Below are positions 1-11,713 of a stretch of 64,000 nt of DNA, piece after piece. Positions within the stretch are counted from its first letter, which is position 1, and each line of letters opens with the position of its first letter. This DNA comes from Congeria kusceri (taxonomy: Eukaryota; Mollusca; Bivalvia; Myida; Dreissenidae). The stretch spans positions 823,501 through 887,500 of the forward strand of contig JAPFQT010000079.1 in assembly GCA_027627225.1 (NCBI GenBank), in the 5' to 3' direction. The position numbers were made by a program, and so were the translations under genes. The notes beneath the pieces were generated by a model. The model had not been told where the DNA came from, made no database searches, and was given only the letters and a program-made list of their open reading frames with translations.

Positions 1-402
1 CATGGACGCCAGGGGCTTTTTTTCCTTATATGACTATATTGAAAACTTTGAAAATGTTCTTGTCAGAAATCACTGGTTAGATTTCCAAATAATTTCACAG
101 AAATGTTCCTTGGGTGGTTCTCTACTGAAGTTGCTCAAATAGTGGAATCTACTGAAGTTGCTCAAATGTTTCCACTATGTTGAAATACATAGCCGCCAGG
201 GGGTGGGGCCATTTTTCCTTGGGCATAAAAAAAGTTGTTTGTTTCCACTAACCTGACCAACCAAGTTTTTTTGAAACCGACCATAAAATTTTTTGCCATT
301 TGGAAATGTTTGTTTAAAATTTTTCGCATTTTTTTTTCTAATAATATTGAACGTTTCTTTATGAAGGCAGTCACTAGACTGGGATCCGGCCAGTAAGTAA
401 AT

Positions 403-775
403 GTCTTAAAATCATAAAGTTCCTAAAGTCTGGCTGGTTTATTTAAATTTTATTTTGTGTTGTGACCAGGAACCAGTTGTGAAAACGTATCTGTGTAGTA
501 CATTTTTATCGAGTCGATGGGGATTCTCTCCCATATGGCCATCGCCCCCCAGAAGACTCGTTAGTTGGGTTACGAGGGATAGTGCAAGATACATAAAATG
601 CCCCGTTCCAGAGGCGACCCTGGGTCTTTTAGTGCCCAGTGTGAGGCACCTAGTACACCTCGGTTTAACGTCTCATGCCAAAAACGAGTTAGTAGGTTAG
701 GGTGTGGTGGGGGATCGAACCTGCAACCCTGGATTGTGTAGCCAGTGCGTTGCCACTAGACCAAGGAACCATGTG
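403..775 (-). mobile_element. tRNA-derived SINE, copy 1
   Basis: Read on the minus strand, the head at about 775-700 has a good polymerase III A box (TGGTCTAGTGG) and B box (GGTTCGATCCC), as in a tRNA. The body then runs towards 403 and ends in an AT-rich tail (AAAATAAAATTTAAATAAAC). The tail boundary is approximate and I see no clear target duplication. It sits within the duplicated block, so it predates that duplication. It could belong to one of the conserved-domain SINE groups described in bivalves, but I cannot assign it. Confidence 0.65.
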
Positions 776-783
776 CAAAAATT

Positions 784-1005
784 GTGAAAATTCTATTGCA
801 ACATTTTTTAAATACCTGCACATTTAATTCAAACTCAAGGAAGGATGTTTGTGGCCATCGTGGCTTCCCTGGTGCAAGTGTTGACATTACATTACAGAAG
901 AACTACCGACTTGTACAGTGTCACTGTGTGTTTAAGTTGGGAACAAAACCAAGAACAATAAACCCCCACATGGGAAAAGGAAATAGAAAATCATGTCAGA
1001 AGTGA
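784..1005 (+). other. Unrecognised 73-codon ORF, copy 1
   Basis: The frame opens with GTG and encodes a basic, cysteine-containing peptide ending KSCQK. The duplicate at 18731-18952 keeps the same frame, length and stop, but about ten of the 73 residues differ, which argues against strong purifying selection. No acceptor splice site or promoter is evident. A remote pattern (CGxxG then CxCxF) recalls the Wnt C-terminus but key residues are missing. It may be a fossil exon or chance. Confidence 0.2.
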
Positions 1006-1249
1006 ATTTTATTAACATGCAAATTTTGGGTTTGGTTTTCAAATTGTTTTACCTAAACTGCCTATTAAATATAAAGTGTGTCTTTGTTTTATTATTAGTC
1101 TTAATAAGTTATAAAACTTAAGTTATAACCAATTACTAAAAAAGTTGTTATAGCAGATGTCGATCCATGCTTGTTGGGTCAAGAAGGAAAAAAAAGTAAA
1201 ATAAAAAAAGTAATACTACCTACCTACATACCATACTTTTTCTTAGACT

Positions 1250-1740
1250 TTAGCAGAAACAAACAACTTTAATTTTGGCCTTATATGGCTATTTTGAAAA
1301 CTATGAAAATCTTTTTGTCAGAAACTCCTGGATGGATTTCCAAATAATTTCACAAAAATGTTCTTTGGGTGGTTTTCATTAAAGTTGCACAAATGGTTCC
1401 ACTCCGTTGAAAAACATGGCCGCTATGGGGCTGGGCCCTTTTTCCTTGTATGGCCATGTTGAAAACTTTGAAAATCTTCATGTCAGAAATCACTGGTTAG
1501 ATTTTGAAATAATTTCACAGTAATGTTTTTCGATGCTTCTCTACTGAAGTTGCTCATATGTTCCATTCCATTTTAAAATGTGGCCGACAGAGGTGGGGCC
1601 ATTTTACCTTAATTGGCTATATTTAAAATTTACAAAATCTTCACTGCCTGGATTTTAAAATAATGCCACAGAAATGTTTCTTAGGTGGTTCTCGACCAAA
1701 ATACTTTTATTTTTTTGAATTGTAAAAAAAACATGGCCTT
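1250..1740 (+). repeat. Degenerate units of a ~140-bp tandem family (GAAAAACATGGCCGC type)
   Basis: Units contain, in order, GAAAATCTTxxTGTCAGAAA, a stretch with AATTTCACAGAAATGTTC, GTTGCTCAAATG, and GTTGAAAAACATGGCCGC followed by a G-rich run. About three units are visible here. Others lie at 1-240, 17640-17870, 19200-19680 and 53340-54056. The family head (CGAGCTTATGCCATGGCGGTT) is at about 17548 and 53277. Confidence 0.7.
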
Positions 1741-2050
1741 TTTCCTGATATAGCATATCAATGTCCTTTTGCTTCTGACACTCCGTGTTTATCCAGCAAG
1801 TGGAGCACTACAGACACTGGTGTGCCTCTTGCTTTACATTTTGATAGCCACTATATTCTTTATATGAAACTTACCATGCCTGTTAAAAGCAATGTTTACA
1901 AATTATGCTGATATTAGGTAGCGGTTTTATAGATCCCATTTCATATAATACTGTACATGTCTGCTTTGTGATTCTAATGGTTTACTGCTCAAAAAAGTTT
2001 GTTTAACAATAAAATAAGAGCTTCTTGAAAGTTTTGTGTCATTATAATAA

Positions 2051-2257
2051 TTGTTTTCAACAGACCCAATAGAGCTGTATGCTTTGATCAAAATGGCATT
2101 TGGTTTAAAAGGCCTGAACTCATTTATCCACACTGGATCATCTACAGTTAATCGTTTTGGTGATATCAACAAGTTAAACATGATTCCATATTGGTGTAAA
2201 GTAAATTCCGTTTGTAGTAAATTCTTCAATTGGGGATACTTAAAGTTACTTGATTAG
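2051..2257 (+). other. Exon-like open stretch behind an acceptor site
   Basis: A good acceptor (TTGTTTTCAACAG) at about 2050-2062 leads into an open frame reading DPIELYALIKMAFG and ending at a stop at 2257. The paralog at 19999-20184 keeps the acceptor and the frame with a few substitutions. The opposite strand is open as well, so the frame alone proves little. I recognise no family. It could be an old exon copied with the block. Confidence 0.15.
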
Positions 2258-2700
2258 CCTGTGATTAGGAAAAATAAACACCAGTATTTACATGGCCTTT
2301 TATTAAAAATGAGCGAAGTAATCATTATACCCTAAATATCCCTAAAATGAAACAATAAGTACTTATTAGAAAAGATAGTACAAGATGATCTTGGACAGTG
2401 GAAGCAGTACTTATTAGCAAAATAGAACTTGAGCTTTTAACAGTCGTTGATTTAATATTCCTCTTAGTATACATGTATATATGATTCATGCAATAAGCTA
2501 TATGATTTTAATAAAATATAAAAAAATGCAATATACAGTAAAATGATAAGTGTGTTGATTACTTGACATAGAATTATTTAATAATAGTGACTTAATTTTA
2601 TCACACATTGTTTTTTATTTATCGTTTGGGTATTTGTTTGTGGGTAAATTTCATTGAAATATATGAATATCAGTTTCAAATAGTTGTTTTTGGTGAACTA

Positions 2701-4320
2701 GATGCTACCAGTTTTAAGTAATTTAAGCAGTTTACCTTTGTAAATAAAGACTAACACTTTAAAGGTGTTCGCTGATTTATATAAAGCACGAGGACAAAAT
2801 CTCTCTCCATAGTGTATTGCTTTCTGCTTTGTTGCTTTTTAATAAACACAAAATAATGTTTTCTACCTGCAGAGCAATCCACCATTGGTTACCTTGATCA
2901 TCATTATGCAATGATGTGAGTAACAAATACTTTCCCATATGAAACAACTCTTTGTTGGGGTATTTTACCACATCATCGGGGTATTAAAATTCTGTTCTTA
3001 AGTGCGTACCCATTACTTTATATGATGGTTAACATGTTAATGTTAAACATTGCTTTAATTGAAGTAATGTAAAATACTGTGCTGTCAGCGCCAGTAATGG
3101 ATGAGGCTGTCATTTTAAGAAATGAATTTCTTTTATCAGGCCTAGTTTTGTGTAACAAGATAGTTTTCGCCATCTTATGAATAGCTCATAAATTTGTCGC
3201 GACTTGACTTGCTTGCCACCAAGGATATGTCTAAAGTTTTTTTAAGTGTCTTGTCTTTTTGAAATTGAATTTTGAAAAATTGAAGATACTTTCTATCCAA
3301 TGTAGTATATGTTCACCCCTTTTAAGTGAAAATATAAACAAAAGTACTCATACACATACTGGTTATTTTGAAGATTTTAATGCAAAATGTAACCTTAAAA
3401 ATATTGCACTGATTGTCCCTATTAGAAACCATCTGTTTTCATCCCAAATAAATACTTCTATAGAATTTTATCTGGTTCAATAATTAAAGCTGAAAAAAAC
3501 AAGTCATATTAAATTGAAAATTATTTTATATTTATGCATTTTTATGGTAATTTTTGCCCTGTTCAAATTCAGGAGAAACTTTGATTTCATAATCAGCAGC
3601 TGTAGGAGTTTTCTTCTTTCAAACTTTCACCTATTTTACATCTTCAAAAACGTTATTGTGTTGTAGTTTAATTAGGATGCATTTTTTTCCTTTACATTAT
3701 AAATGTATGTATTCAATTCTCATCCTGTATTAAAATGTCATCTTGAAATTTATTACCAGTTCCCACCACATTATCAGTATTGTTGGGTGAAGACTGTAAA
3801 GTGTAATTGAAATATCTGTTTTCATCTACAAGTATATTGTACATGTTGGCTACTTCATCTGTTGCTAAATAGCCTTGGTCCCAATGGAAATCAAATCTGT
3901 AGTAAATATCCAACATTTACGGCTGAACTTTATAGTAAGTATTGTTATAGCTGTTGGGTAGAAAGCTGTTTTTTATCGTGTCATTGTTTTATACATCGGT
4001 CAGTTTAGAATTGTGACACGACTGTCAAGTGGAAACTAAAACATTAAACCAACAGGATTTAATCAGTCATCTTAGTGGTCGTTGAGTGTATGCATTATTA
4101 ATAAATAGCAAAATAAAAACGTGTCTTCCTATCAGTATAATGAGTTAATTTTTCTGAGCTAAGCCATATTATAAACACATTTTTTATATCAATGTGTCCG
4201 TCATTGTGTTTGTTTTCATTCCTTTTATTTGATTTTACATCTTAACTTGGAGGTAGCCATACATATTGTTATTTTGTATGCATTTATACTATAAAGCATT
4301 ATATTCCGAAGGTTACTTAT
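2701..4320. other. No recognisable gene; AT-rich unique sequence
   Basis: I see no coding-like frame, splice-flanked exon, RNA gene or clear repeat here. The short open frames look like chance. The stretch separates the duplicated block from the first array element. Confidence 0.5.
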
Positions 4321-5320
4321 TATGCCTCCCATTCAAAGAAGTGAAGGTATATTGCTTTGCACCTGTCCGTTAGTCAGTCGGTCTGTCGGATGGTCGGTCT
4401 GTCCATAGACCATTTGGTCTCCTCATGATATCTAGAGAACCCTTTGACATACAATAATTTAAGTTTGTATGCTGGTTTCTTGGGAGGAAAGGAAGATGCC
4501 TATGTATTTTGAGGTTTACAGGTTAAAGGCCAAGGTCACCATTGCTAAAAATAGAAAAACTGTTTCAGTTTAATAACTTGAGAATGCAATATAATTGCAT
4601 ATGGGGTGGGTGGGGTCAAGGTCAAAACGGTTTCTGCTCAATAACTTGAGAAAGCATCGAGATATTTTAATGAAACTGCCTACGTCGTTACCATATATCG
4701 AGACCTCGCATGGGATTGCATATGGAGTCTGTGGAGTCAAGATCAAGGTCACCATAACTAAAAATAGAATGCTGAATAACTTGAGAACGCATCGAGATAT
4801 TTTAATACAACTTCATACATATATACCTTATACCGAAGCCTTGCTTGAGATTGCATATGGGGTGGGTGTGGTCAAGCTCAAGGTGAGAGTGACTACAAAT
4901 AGAAATTGGTTTCTGCTTAATAACTTGAGAATGCAAGGAGATATTTTAATGAAACTTCATACTTAGATATCTTATATTGAGACCTCTCTTGGGATTGCAT
5001 ATGTGGTGGGTGGCGTCAAGGTCACCGTTACTAAAATAGAAAAACGGTTTTCGCTCCATAACTTGACAAGCATTGAGATGAAACTTCATACATAGATACC
5101 TTGTATTGGACATCTCTTTGGATTTTATATGGGGTGGGTGGGGTCAAGGTCACCGTTACTAAAAATAGAAAAATGGTCTCCGCCTAATAACTTGAGGAAG
5201 CATCGAGATATTTTTATGAAACTTCATACAAAGATACCTTATATTGAGACCTCGCTTGGGATTGCACATATTCACAACTGCAAGTCGGGGGGCATACATG
5301 TTTTACAAACATCTCTTGTT
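4321..5320 (+). mobile_element. Array element with TATGCCTCCC ends and 3' hairpin
   Basis: The left end starts TATGCCTCCC, and its inverse (GGGGGGCATAC) lies at 5289-5297 next to the right end. A six-bp stem (ATGTTT/AAACAT, 5298-5312) follows, then CTCTTGTT at 5313-5320. The head carries a GTCTGTC-rich run. The core (about 4480-5270) is roughly six units of about 140 bp containing ATTGCATATGGGGTGGGTG, GTCAAGGTCACC and CTCAATAACTTGAGAA. The layout fits a non-autonomous Helentron-like element; no transposase is present. Confidence 0.7.
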
Positions 5321-5530
5321 TTAACCATTTGTTGCAGATGATAATGTGTTTCCACATTTTCAAACTTAATCGATTTGTTATTTTCCATCCGTTTTATGCA
5401 CATGTTAATAATCAAACAAACATCTCTTGTTTTAACCATTTGATGCAGATAATTTGTTTCCACGTTTTCAAACTTAATTGATTTGTTTATTTTCCATCCA
5501 TTTTAGCCTCAATATGCTTATTTTAATAAT
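5305..5530 (+). repeat. Tandem duplication of ~112 bp spanning an element 3' end
   Basis: The segment starting ACAAACATCTCTTGTT at 5305 is repeated at 5416. Both copies continue through TTAACCATTTG, a thymidine-rich stretch and TTTTCCATCC. The unit therefore contains the terminal bases of the upstream element plus its flank, so the duplication happened after insertion. Confidence 0.7.
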
Positions 5531-5559
5531 CAAATACGTATCTCGCACAAGGTCTATTT

Positions 5560-7055
5560 TTTTATCCCCTTTTGTCCGTCGTGCGTCGTGCGTCAACATT
5601 TAATATAATGGACATCTCCTCCCAAAACAGCTCGGCAGATTTTCTTGAAACTTCACAGGAATGATCTTTGGGTGACCCTCTTTCAAAGTTGTTCAAATCG
5701 TTTCAGTCCGCTACATATGTAGGTCACCAGAGCTAAAAATAGATTTAAAAACAGAAAACTTTAAAACATTTCTCTGAAACCACAAGGCTTGGAGCTGTCA
5801 TATGTGATATCTGACATCCTCTAGTGGTCCTCTACAAAACTGGCCACACTCCGTGGATCACATGGTTTATATAGACTTGAATAGCAAATTACTTTTAAAA
5901 TCTTCTCTTCTGAAATTGAAGGCCCAGAGATTTCATATTTGGTATGTAACATTGTATCTATAGTGGTCCTCTACAAAGATTGTTCAAATGATGCCCCTGG
6001 TATTAAAAATGGCCACGCCCCGGGGGTCACATGGTTTATATAGACTTGAATAGAACAATGACTTTGCAAATATTCTTCTCTGAAACCGCAATGCCCAGAG
6101 GTTTCATATTTGGTATGCAACATTGTTAAGAGGTCCTTTACAAAGATTGTTCAAATTATGCCCCTGGGGTAAAAACTGGCCACACCTTGGGGCACACATG
6201 GTTTATATAGACTTAAATAGCAAAATGACTTCAAAAATTGTAAAGTGGTACTGTACAAAGATTGTTCAAATGATGCCCGTGGGGTGAAAACTGGCCCCAC
6301 CCCGGGCATCACATGGTTTATATAGACTTGAATAGCAAAATGACTTTAAAAATCTTCTACTCTGAAACTGCAAGGTCCAGAGGTTTCATATTTGGTATGT
6401 AAAATTGTATAGTGGTTCTGTACAAAGATTGTTCAAATGATGCCCGTGGGGTGAAAACTGGCCCCACCCCGGGCATCACATGGTTTATATAGACTTGAAT
6501 AGCAAAATGACTTTAAAAATCTTCTACTCTGAAACTGCAAGGCCCAGAGGTCTTATATTTGGTATGTAACATTGGATAGTGGTCCTCTACAAATATTGTT
6601 CAAATAATACCCCTGGGGTGAAAACTGGCCACACCCCGGGGGTCACATCGTATAATAGATTTACATAACAAAATGACTTTAAAAATCTCTGAATTTGCAA
6701 GGCCCAGAGGTTTCATGTTTGGTTTGTTTTTGTTTGTTTGTTTGGGGTAAAAACTAGGCACATACCTTGGGGTCACATGGTTTATATAGACTCTAATGGC
6801 AAAATGACTTTTAAATCTTCTCTGAAACCGAAAGGCCCAGAGGTTTCATGTTTGGTATGTAATATTGTATAGTGGTCCTCTGTAAATATTGTTCAAGTGA
6901 TGCCCCTGGGGTCAAAACTGGCCACACGCCCGTGGTCACATGGTTTATATAGACTTAAATAGCAAAATGACTTTTAAAATTTTCTCCTGAAAGTTTAAGG
7001 TCTAGGGGTTTTATATTTGATATGTAACATTGTGGGATTTTACAATGTGAAAACG
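5560..7055 (+). repeat. Tandem array, ~150-bp unit (CCACATGGTTTATATAGACTT type)
   Basis: The head has TTTTGTCCGTCGTGCGTCGT, followed by roughly nine units. Each holds GTCCTCTACAAAGATTGTTC, AATGATGCCCCTGGGG, AAAACTGGCCACACC, ATGGTTTATATAGACTT and GCCCAGAGGTTTCATATTTG. The right end is cut by the foldback element that starts at about 7075. No 3' hairpin terminus is seen, so this is a truncated array element. Confidence 0.75.
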
Positions 7056-7074
7056 AAGTAAGGTATAATAATTA

Positions 7075-7280
7075 TATGAGGCACGTTGTGGGAAAACCAG
7101 ACTTAATGCATGTGCGTAAAGTGCCATCCCGTATTAGCTTGTGCAGTCCGCACAGGCTAATCCGGGCTGGCAATTTCTGCTTTTATGGTGTTTCCTGTTT
7201 TAAGGAAGTCACTTCTAAACATAAATTCGCTGTAGGTGGAAAGTGTCGTCCTGAATTAGCCTTTGCGGACTGTGAAACTT
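7075..7280 (+). mobile_element. Foldback MITE, right-truncated copy
   Basis: The left terminal repeat (ATATGAGGCACGTTGTGGG, then GCATGTGCGTAAAGTG) matches the complete copy at 56730-56992. The internal palindrome around TTGTGCAGTCCGCACAGGC is present. The right terminal repeat is lost and the sequence runs into an array fragment after about 7280. Confidence 0.75.
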
Positions 7281-7654
7281 GGTCAGAACATTTTTCCCAA
7301 TGGTATCTAGGCCGAGTTTGAATCTGGGTCATGTGGGGTCAAAAAGATCACACCTACTGGTCGATGGTCAAATATGGGCATAATACTGCTTGTGCAGATT
7401 GTAACTTCATCATTTATTGGCAATTTTAAAATAACTTGCCACAACTGTTCACCATGTGGGGACGACCTGTCGAACGCAAGACGTGTCCCGAGCTCAAAGA
7501 TCAACGTCATACTGTAATTTTTAAATAATTACAATATAATTTGCATTCTTCACAATTGGCATGACATGTTGCCAACAGGCATCTAGTCTATTCTTTAATT
7601 TCAATATGTACTTCCCAAATTTTGAATGTCTGTTGTCACTTAAGTGTTTCAAAC
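7281..7654 (+). repeat. Array-element fragments
   Basis: Sequence such as AACTTGGTCAGAACATTT and GGTCATGTGGGGTCAAAAA belongs to the AGCTCACCTGAG family core. A short piece near 7455-7510 looks like a unit of another array family. Nothing else is recognisable up to 7654. Confidence 0.5.
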
Positions 7655-8038
7655 CATGATGATTAACCCGGGTGAAAAAGTTCCATGTTTTTCCATGGAA
7701 TTCCATGGAAAATATTAGGCTGGAGTATTGGAACTAAATTTCCAGCCTTTTCCATGCTGAGGCTGGAAAAAAACAGGCTGGAAATCGCTGGAAAATATGC
7801 TGGTAAAACATGGAATATTTTTCATGCTGCATGGTATATTTTCCATGCTTTCCATGGAAAAGCATGGAATTTTGTCCATGCTTTTCCATATACATGGAGT
7901 ATTGGAACTGAAAGACTGGAATTTTTTCCAGGGTTTTCCATGGTCCTGCTAACACATTGAGGCTGGAATATTTACCATGGTATATAGTCCAGCATTGATG
8001 GAAAACCATGGAAAATATTCCAGCCTGTGTCCAGCATC
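7655..8038. repeat. Word repeat of TTCCATG and TTCCAGC with their complements
   Basis: About 380 bp is made almost entirely of CCATGGAA, CATGCTTTTCC and GGCTGGAA words in both orientations, giving many short self-complementary stretches without a fixed period. The same vocabulary recurs at 13015-13300. It has no coding capacity that I trust, although it is open in several frames. Confidence 0.7.
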
Positions 8039-8344
8039 CCTAAAAATAGCTGAATATGATTTCATACAATAAGAAATATATTAGAAAGTTGAACAAACCA
8101 ATTTCACCAGAATAGTATTTGTCTGATGTATTTAATAAGCCACACATTGGATGTAATTGATAAAAAAAGCACTGGTAAGTGTTGAGATTATATTTGCAGA
8201 CACTGATATCGATAAAGTACACTAATCAAATACAATGACAATCGGGGGGATGCAATAACTATTATCTTACCTCAAACAGAATACTTGCTTTTACATCAGT
8301 AGTAGTAAATATCAAGTAACATAATTCTTTAAAATATTGGCATT

Positions 8345-8350
8345 TTTATT
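8345..8350 (-). promoter_or_regulatory. Likely polyadenylation signal of the BEN-like gene
   Basis: AATAAA on the minus strand lies about 190 bases past the stop codon at 8538. It is the first canonical hexamer seen downstream. Confidence 0.4.
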
Positions 8351-8537
8351 AAAGATTGGTACTTAGTAAGTTTGTTACATGGCTTCGTACTGACCCTGTA
8401 CGGCGTAATACGGGTATTAAATTTATATACAATATTTACACAAAAGACATAAAATCAGAAAAAATCGCTAAAATTAATGTCCATTTGCCCTTGGTGAGCT
8501 TGGTGTTAACTGAGTAAATTTCCTTCCGATTTATCCG

Positions 8538-11500
8538 TCAAATTGGCCTCTTTGGCTTTGCCTTGCTTGGTTTGAGTACATCTCGTAACTTCTCTCGTAC
8601 CTGGACGGCAGATACTTGATACTGCTCTTTCATGATTTCTAAAAAAAACACAACCAGTTCTGCAATATTAACTGATCTTTATCTAGTGCAATGCTGTCTA
8701 TCAAAAGGAATAATATTTGTTTACCATGTGGTTGCCGTTGGGTACATGAAACTTTTTAACATCATCATCATCATCAAAAATTAAACAAAATATTCATTTG
8801 TAATGTATTAACTAGCTTCCTACATGCATCTGCAGATCTAAATTCATTATTCAACACTTGTCTGCTTATATTTTAAGTTCAATTAAAGGTTTACAATGGA
8901 TCATCTTTCAAGACACTGAGCAAACACGAGTCAAGTTTTACCATATATAATTGCCATTTTTAACAAGTCTCTGATGGCTGGCCGTCCATCGTACTGATTG
9001 TTTGCCCTGGTTCCGGTGAGTGTCTTGCCCCGGTACTCTTCCTCCTTGTATAGGCGGCGGAACAATCTTTTCGCTGCCTTTGGGTAATCCTCAATACCGT
9101 AGCAGGCAATCTCCTCAACCAACTGAGACTGTCAAACAAAAACAATTTCTATATCATATACATTAAATCTATGGGTGGTTTCTGATAGCAAGAAAAAGAA
9201 CATGTAACAGTGCATAATATAATATGATTTTTTTTCCTCAACATAAACATGATATAATTTACCTCGGTATATCCACCATATGTACATGTGGTAGCTGGCA
9301 GTTGCTGGCCTGGTGAAAAGGCATCTACGACATTTCTTTCGGGTTGCTGTTTGCGTGGTGTTTGAACCTCAGCATTTGCAGTTCCCCAGTGCTGGGATGT
9401 GGGCGATGACATCTGCCACTGCTGGAAACCGCTGGTAGATGTCTTATGGCATGGATTTTCCTGTCATGTCAAATTACCAAATATTTAAAACGCCTTTTAG
9501 TATTTCAGTTAAACAATGTTTTAACATTTCATCACTCGTGTGACCCTGAGTTTTGAGAATAACATGATTTTTTTTTCCAAAAAACATGAAACAGTAAAAT
9601 ACTATCATTAATTTACCAGAAAATGGCTAATGAATTAGAAGGTATGACATTTAAGCATGCTTTGCTTACAATTAGAAACTGCATTTGGCTGCTATTAGTG
9701 TTCACCACCTTTTGGCTTGGATTCACGATATTGTATATCTGTAAAAAACAACAAAATATGGAACTAATCAAAATGACTAACAGTAAGCGGCTTCAAAAAT
9801 TATGAAAGTTCTTTTAAAAACAAATATCCAACAACTGTGAAAAGTTCATAACTTTAGGTAGTGAAATAAACCATCATTGAATATTAATGGAGCAGTTTCC
9901 CCACACTACAAAATTCGCGTCATGACAGTGAGTAAGTGTTCTAAGTATAAAAGCAATACCTTTGATAACAATCAACAATGATTAAATAAAGTAAACTTTT
10001 GAAAACAATACTTATATAATTTAAAAAATGTTAACTGACAAGGCATTTGATCTTATTAGGTACTTTGAAATATGTATTAGAATGCCAATACTTACATGTG
10101 CAATCCAAACTCATCCAGAATTTGGATGAAACTGCTTCCCACCAGAAGATGTTCAAACTCTTCCTTCCTTTCGTTACCTGCCCGTAAAACATAATTGTAA
10201 TATATTTTTAAATGATGTACTTCACTACACTACTGTAGTACAGTAGTCTGTAGCCACTTAATTCTATCTGTACTGCAGTACTGTACACGTAGGCTTATAT
10301 CTTATTTGAAATAAGTCATTATAAGGGATAGAAAACATCTGTAAATAAAAAGTTAAACAAATAAATAAAATATCAAGAAAACAAATTTTCTGATTTCCCC
10401 CCAAAATCTGCAGAAAATCGGTCAAATTTCCAACAATAACACTCAGTTTATAAATAATCCTGATTTGAATCCACGTGTAGGTAAATATCTTGTAGATTTA
10501 AAATTGATTTCATAAAGATACTTTTAATAAATTGACAAAAAATCATTATTAGTAAGCCATTTGGGACAATGGGACGAAAAAATTTAGCAGGTGCCCGAAA
10601 TGCGAAACGAAATTACTCACGTATGCAACACATTGTTAACATCGAGTAGACAAATATGTTCGTATCGTAAACAATTTAATTTTGTATGTTTTTTATGAAA
10701 CGAATGTAAAGTATTTGAGTATATAATATTTATTATTTCGTAATTTTCGATGGGTACGAAGTAGGTACGAATGTATGATTTGTTCGAGTGCGGTTCGTAC
10801 CAAATTTTTAGAAAAAATAATGCGATTATGACAAATTGTTTGAATTGAATAAAAAGGGTCTAATTTTTATATGTTAAATGCAATACAAATAATTTGGTGT
10901 TTGAATCTTAAACACGAACTTAAATTAAAATGCAAATAATTATTATCGAGACTTATGTAACTTGTAAGGCATTGAAATTGTAATTGATAGATTTACAGCA
11001 TGTTCGTTGGTTAATTTATTAAGGGAAAAAACGTCAACTTAAATAAAATGTATCAAATACAGATTTATTATGGTGTCTAGTGTTATTGTGTATAATCGGA
11101 TTTCCAAGGCAAAAAAAAAATTCAAAATTTGAACAAGATATTTTAATTAGACCAAATGTTACGGCAAATAAAGTTTATAAAGCAATCTACCACAGGATCA
11201 ATTCCATGGTTTCTGTTATTTCATGAAGTTGAAAAAAACTGAGTTTGCTAAATTTGGATCGACGTCTTGCCTATAAAATAAAAGGATTAAGTTATAACTT
11301 TAATTTCCTTGTTCGTGTTTTGAGATTTGAACCATGATGTAAATCATAATTATCACACATATTTTACACACAAAAACAACAACATATCGGAGAATAGATC
11401 GCAGATGGTATGAAAATAGATTGTCTATTACTTATCTTGTATTGATCACAACAAAAGGGTCGACAGAGAATGAAAAGTGAGAGAGAAGACTCACAGCCTA

Positions 11501-11684
11501 TTCTGGCTAACAAACACTTGTGATTTCCTTTGAAACCTGGGCATCGTGCTGTAACTTTTTCTCCCTGTCTGTATTCAACAAATTCACGCCGAGGGGATGT
11601 TATATCAGTCAATTTTAACACTCCACCTCTGATAGGAATATCATTCACCCAAAGAACCAAAGCAATGTCACTCTTATCCGCCAT
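8538..11684 (-). CDS. BEN-domain-like protein, six-exon gene model
   Basis: Proposed exons on the minus strand are 11684-11495, 10177-10096, 9715-9670, 9460-9263, 9128-8942 and 8638-8538. They sum to 804 nt, or 267 codons plus TGA. Every junction has AG/GT and the phases agree (T+GT, AT+C, in phase, in phase, G+AA). The start is the ATGGCGGAT context; an in-frame ATG at 11705 is the alternative. Exon 1 (MADKSDIALVLWVNDIP...) looks like a small SH3- or Tudor-like module. Exons 2-4 are linker. Exons 5-6 hold a roughly 85-residue BEN-like region with AAKRLFRRLYKEEEYRG, KTLTGTR and a late VREKLRDVL helix. BEN domains bind DNA or partner proteins in transcriptional control, usually in repression. 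The exon 3 acceptor is the weakest call: a stronger one at 9739 would break the frame. Function is inferred from family only. Confidence 0.6.
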
Positions 11685-11713
11685 GTTTTGAAAATTGCGC
11701 CTCAATACCAGAC

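Larger units (their letters stand above)
1..2700. repeat. Segmental duplication, copy 1 (runs off the left edge)
   Basis: This block matches 17720-20690 in the same orientation, nearly base for base, ending where the two diverge after ATATGAATATCAGTT. The homology starts at base 1, so the copy probably continues to the left. Differences include about 58 bases near 170-230 absent from copy 2, about 300 bases (18052-18350) absent here, and about 50 bases near 20275-20325 absent here. The block contains a tRNA-derived SINE, units of a roughly 140-bp repeat family, and two short ORFs kept open in both copies. Confidence 0.9.

Noticed and set aside
784..1005. Possible Wnt C-terminal exon (CGxxG ... 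CxCxF pattern)
   Set aside because: The CCGRG and WCC signatures are missing, the two copies differ at many residues, and no acceptor site precedes it.
1927..2229. Minus-strand frame kept in both duplication copies
   Set aside because: Conservation simply follows the recent duplication. The plus strand is also open and neither resembles a family.
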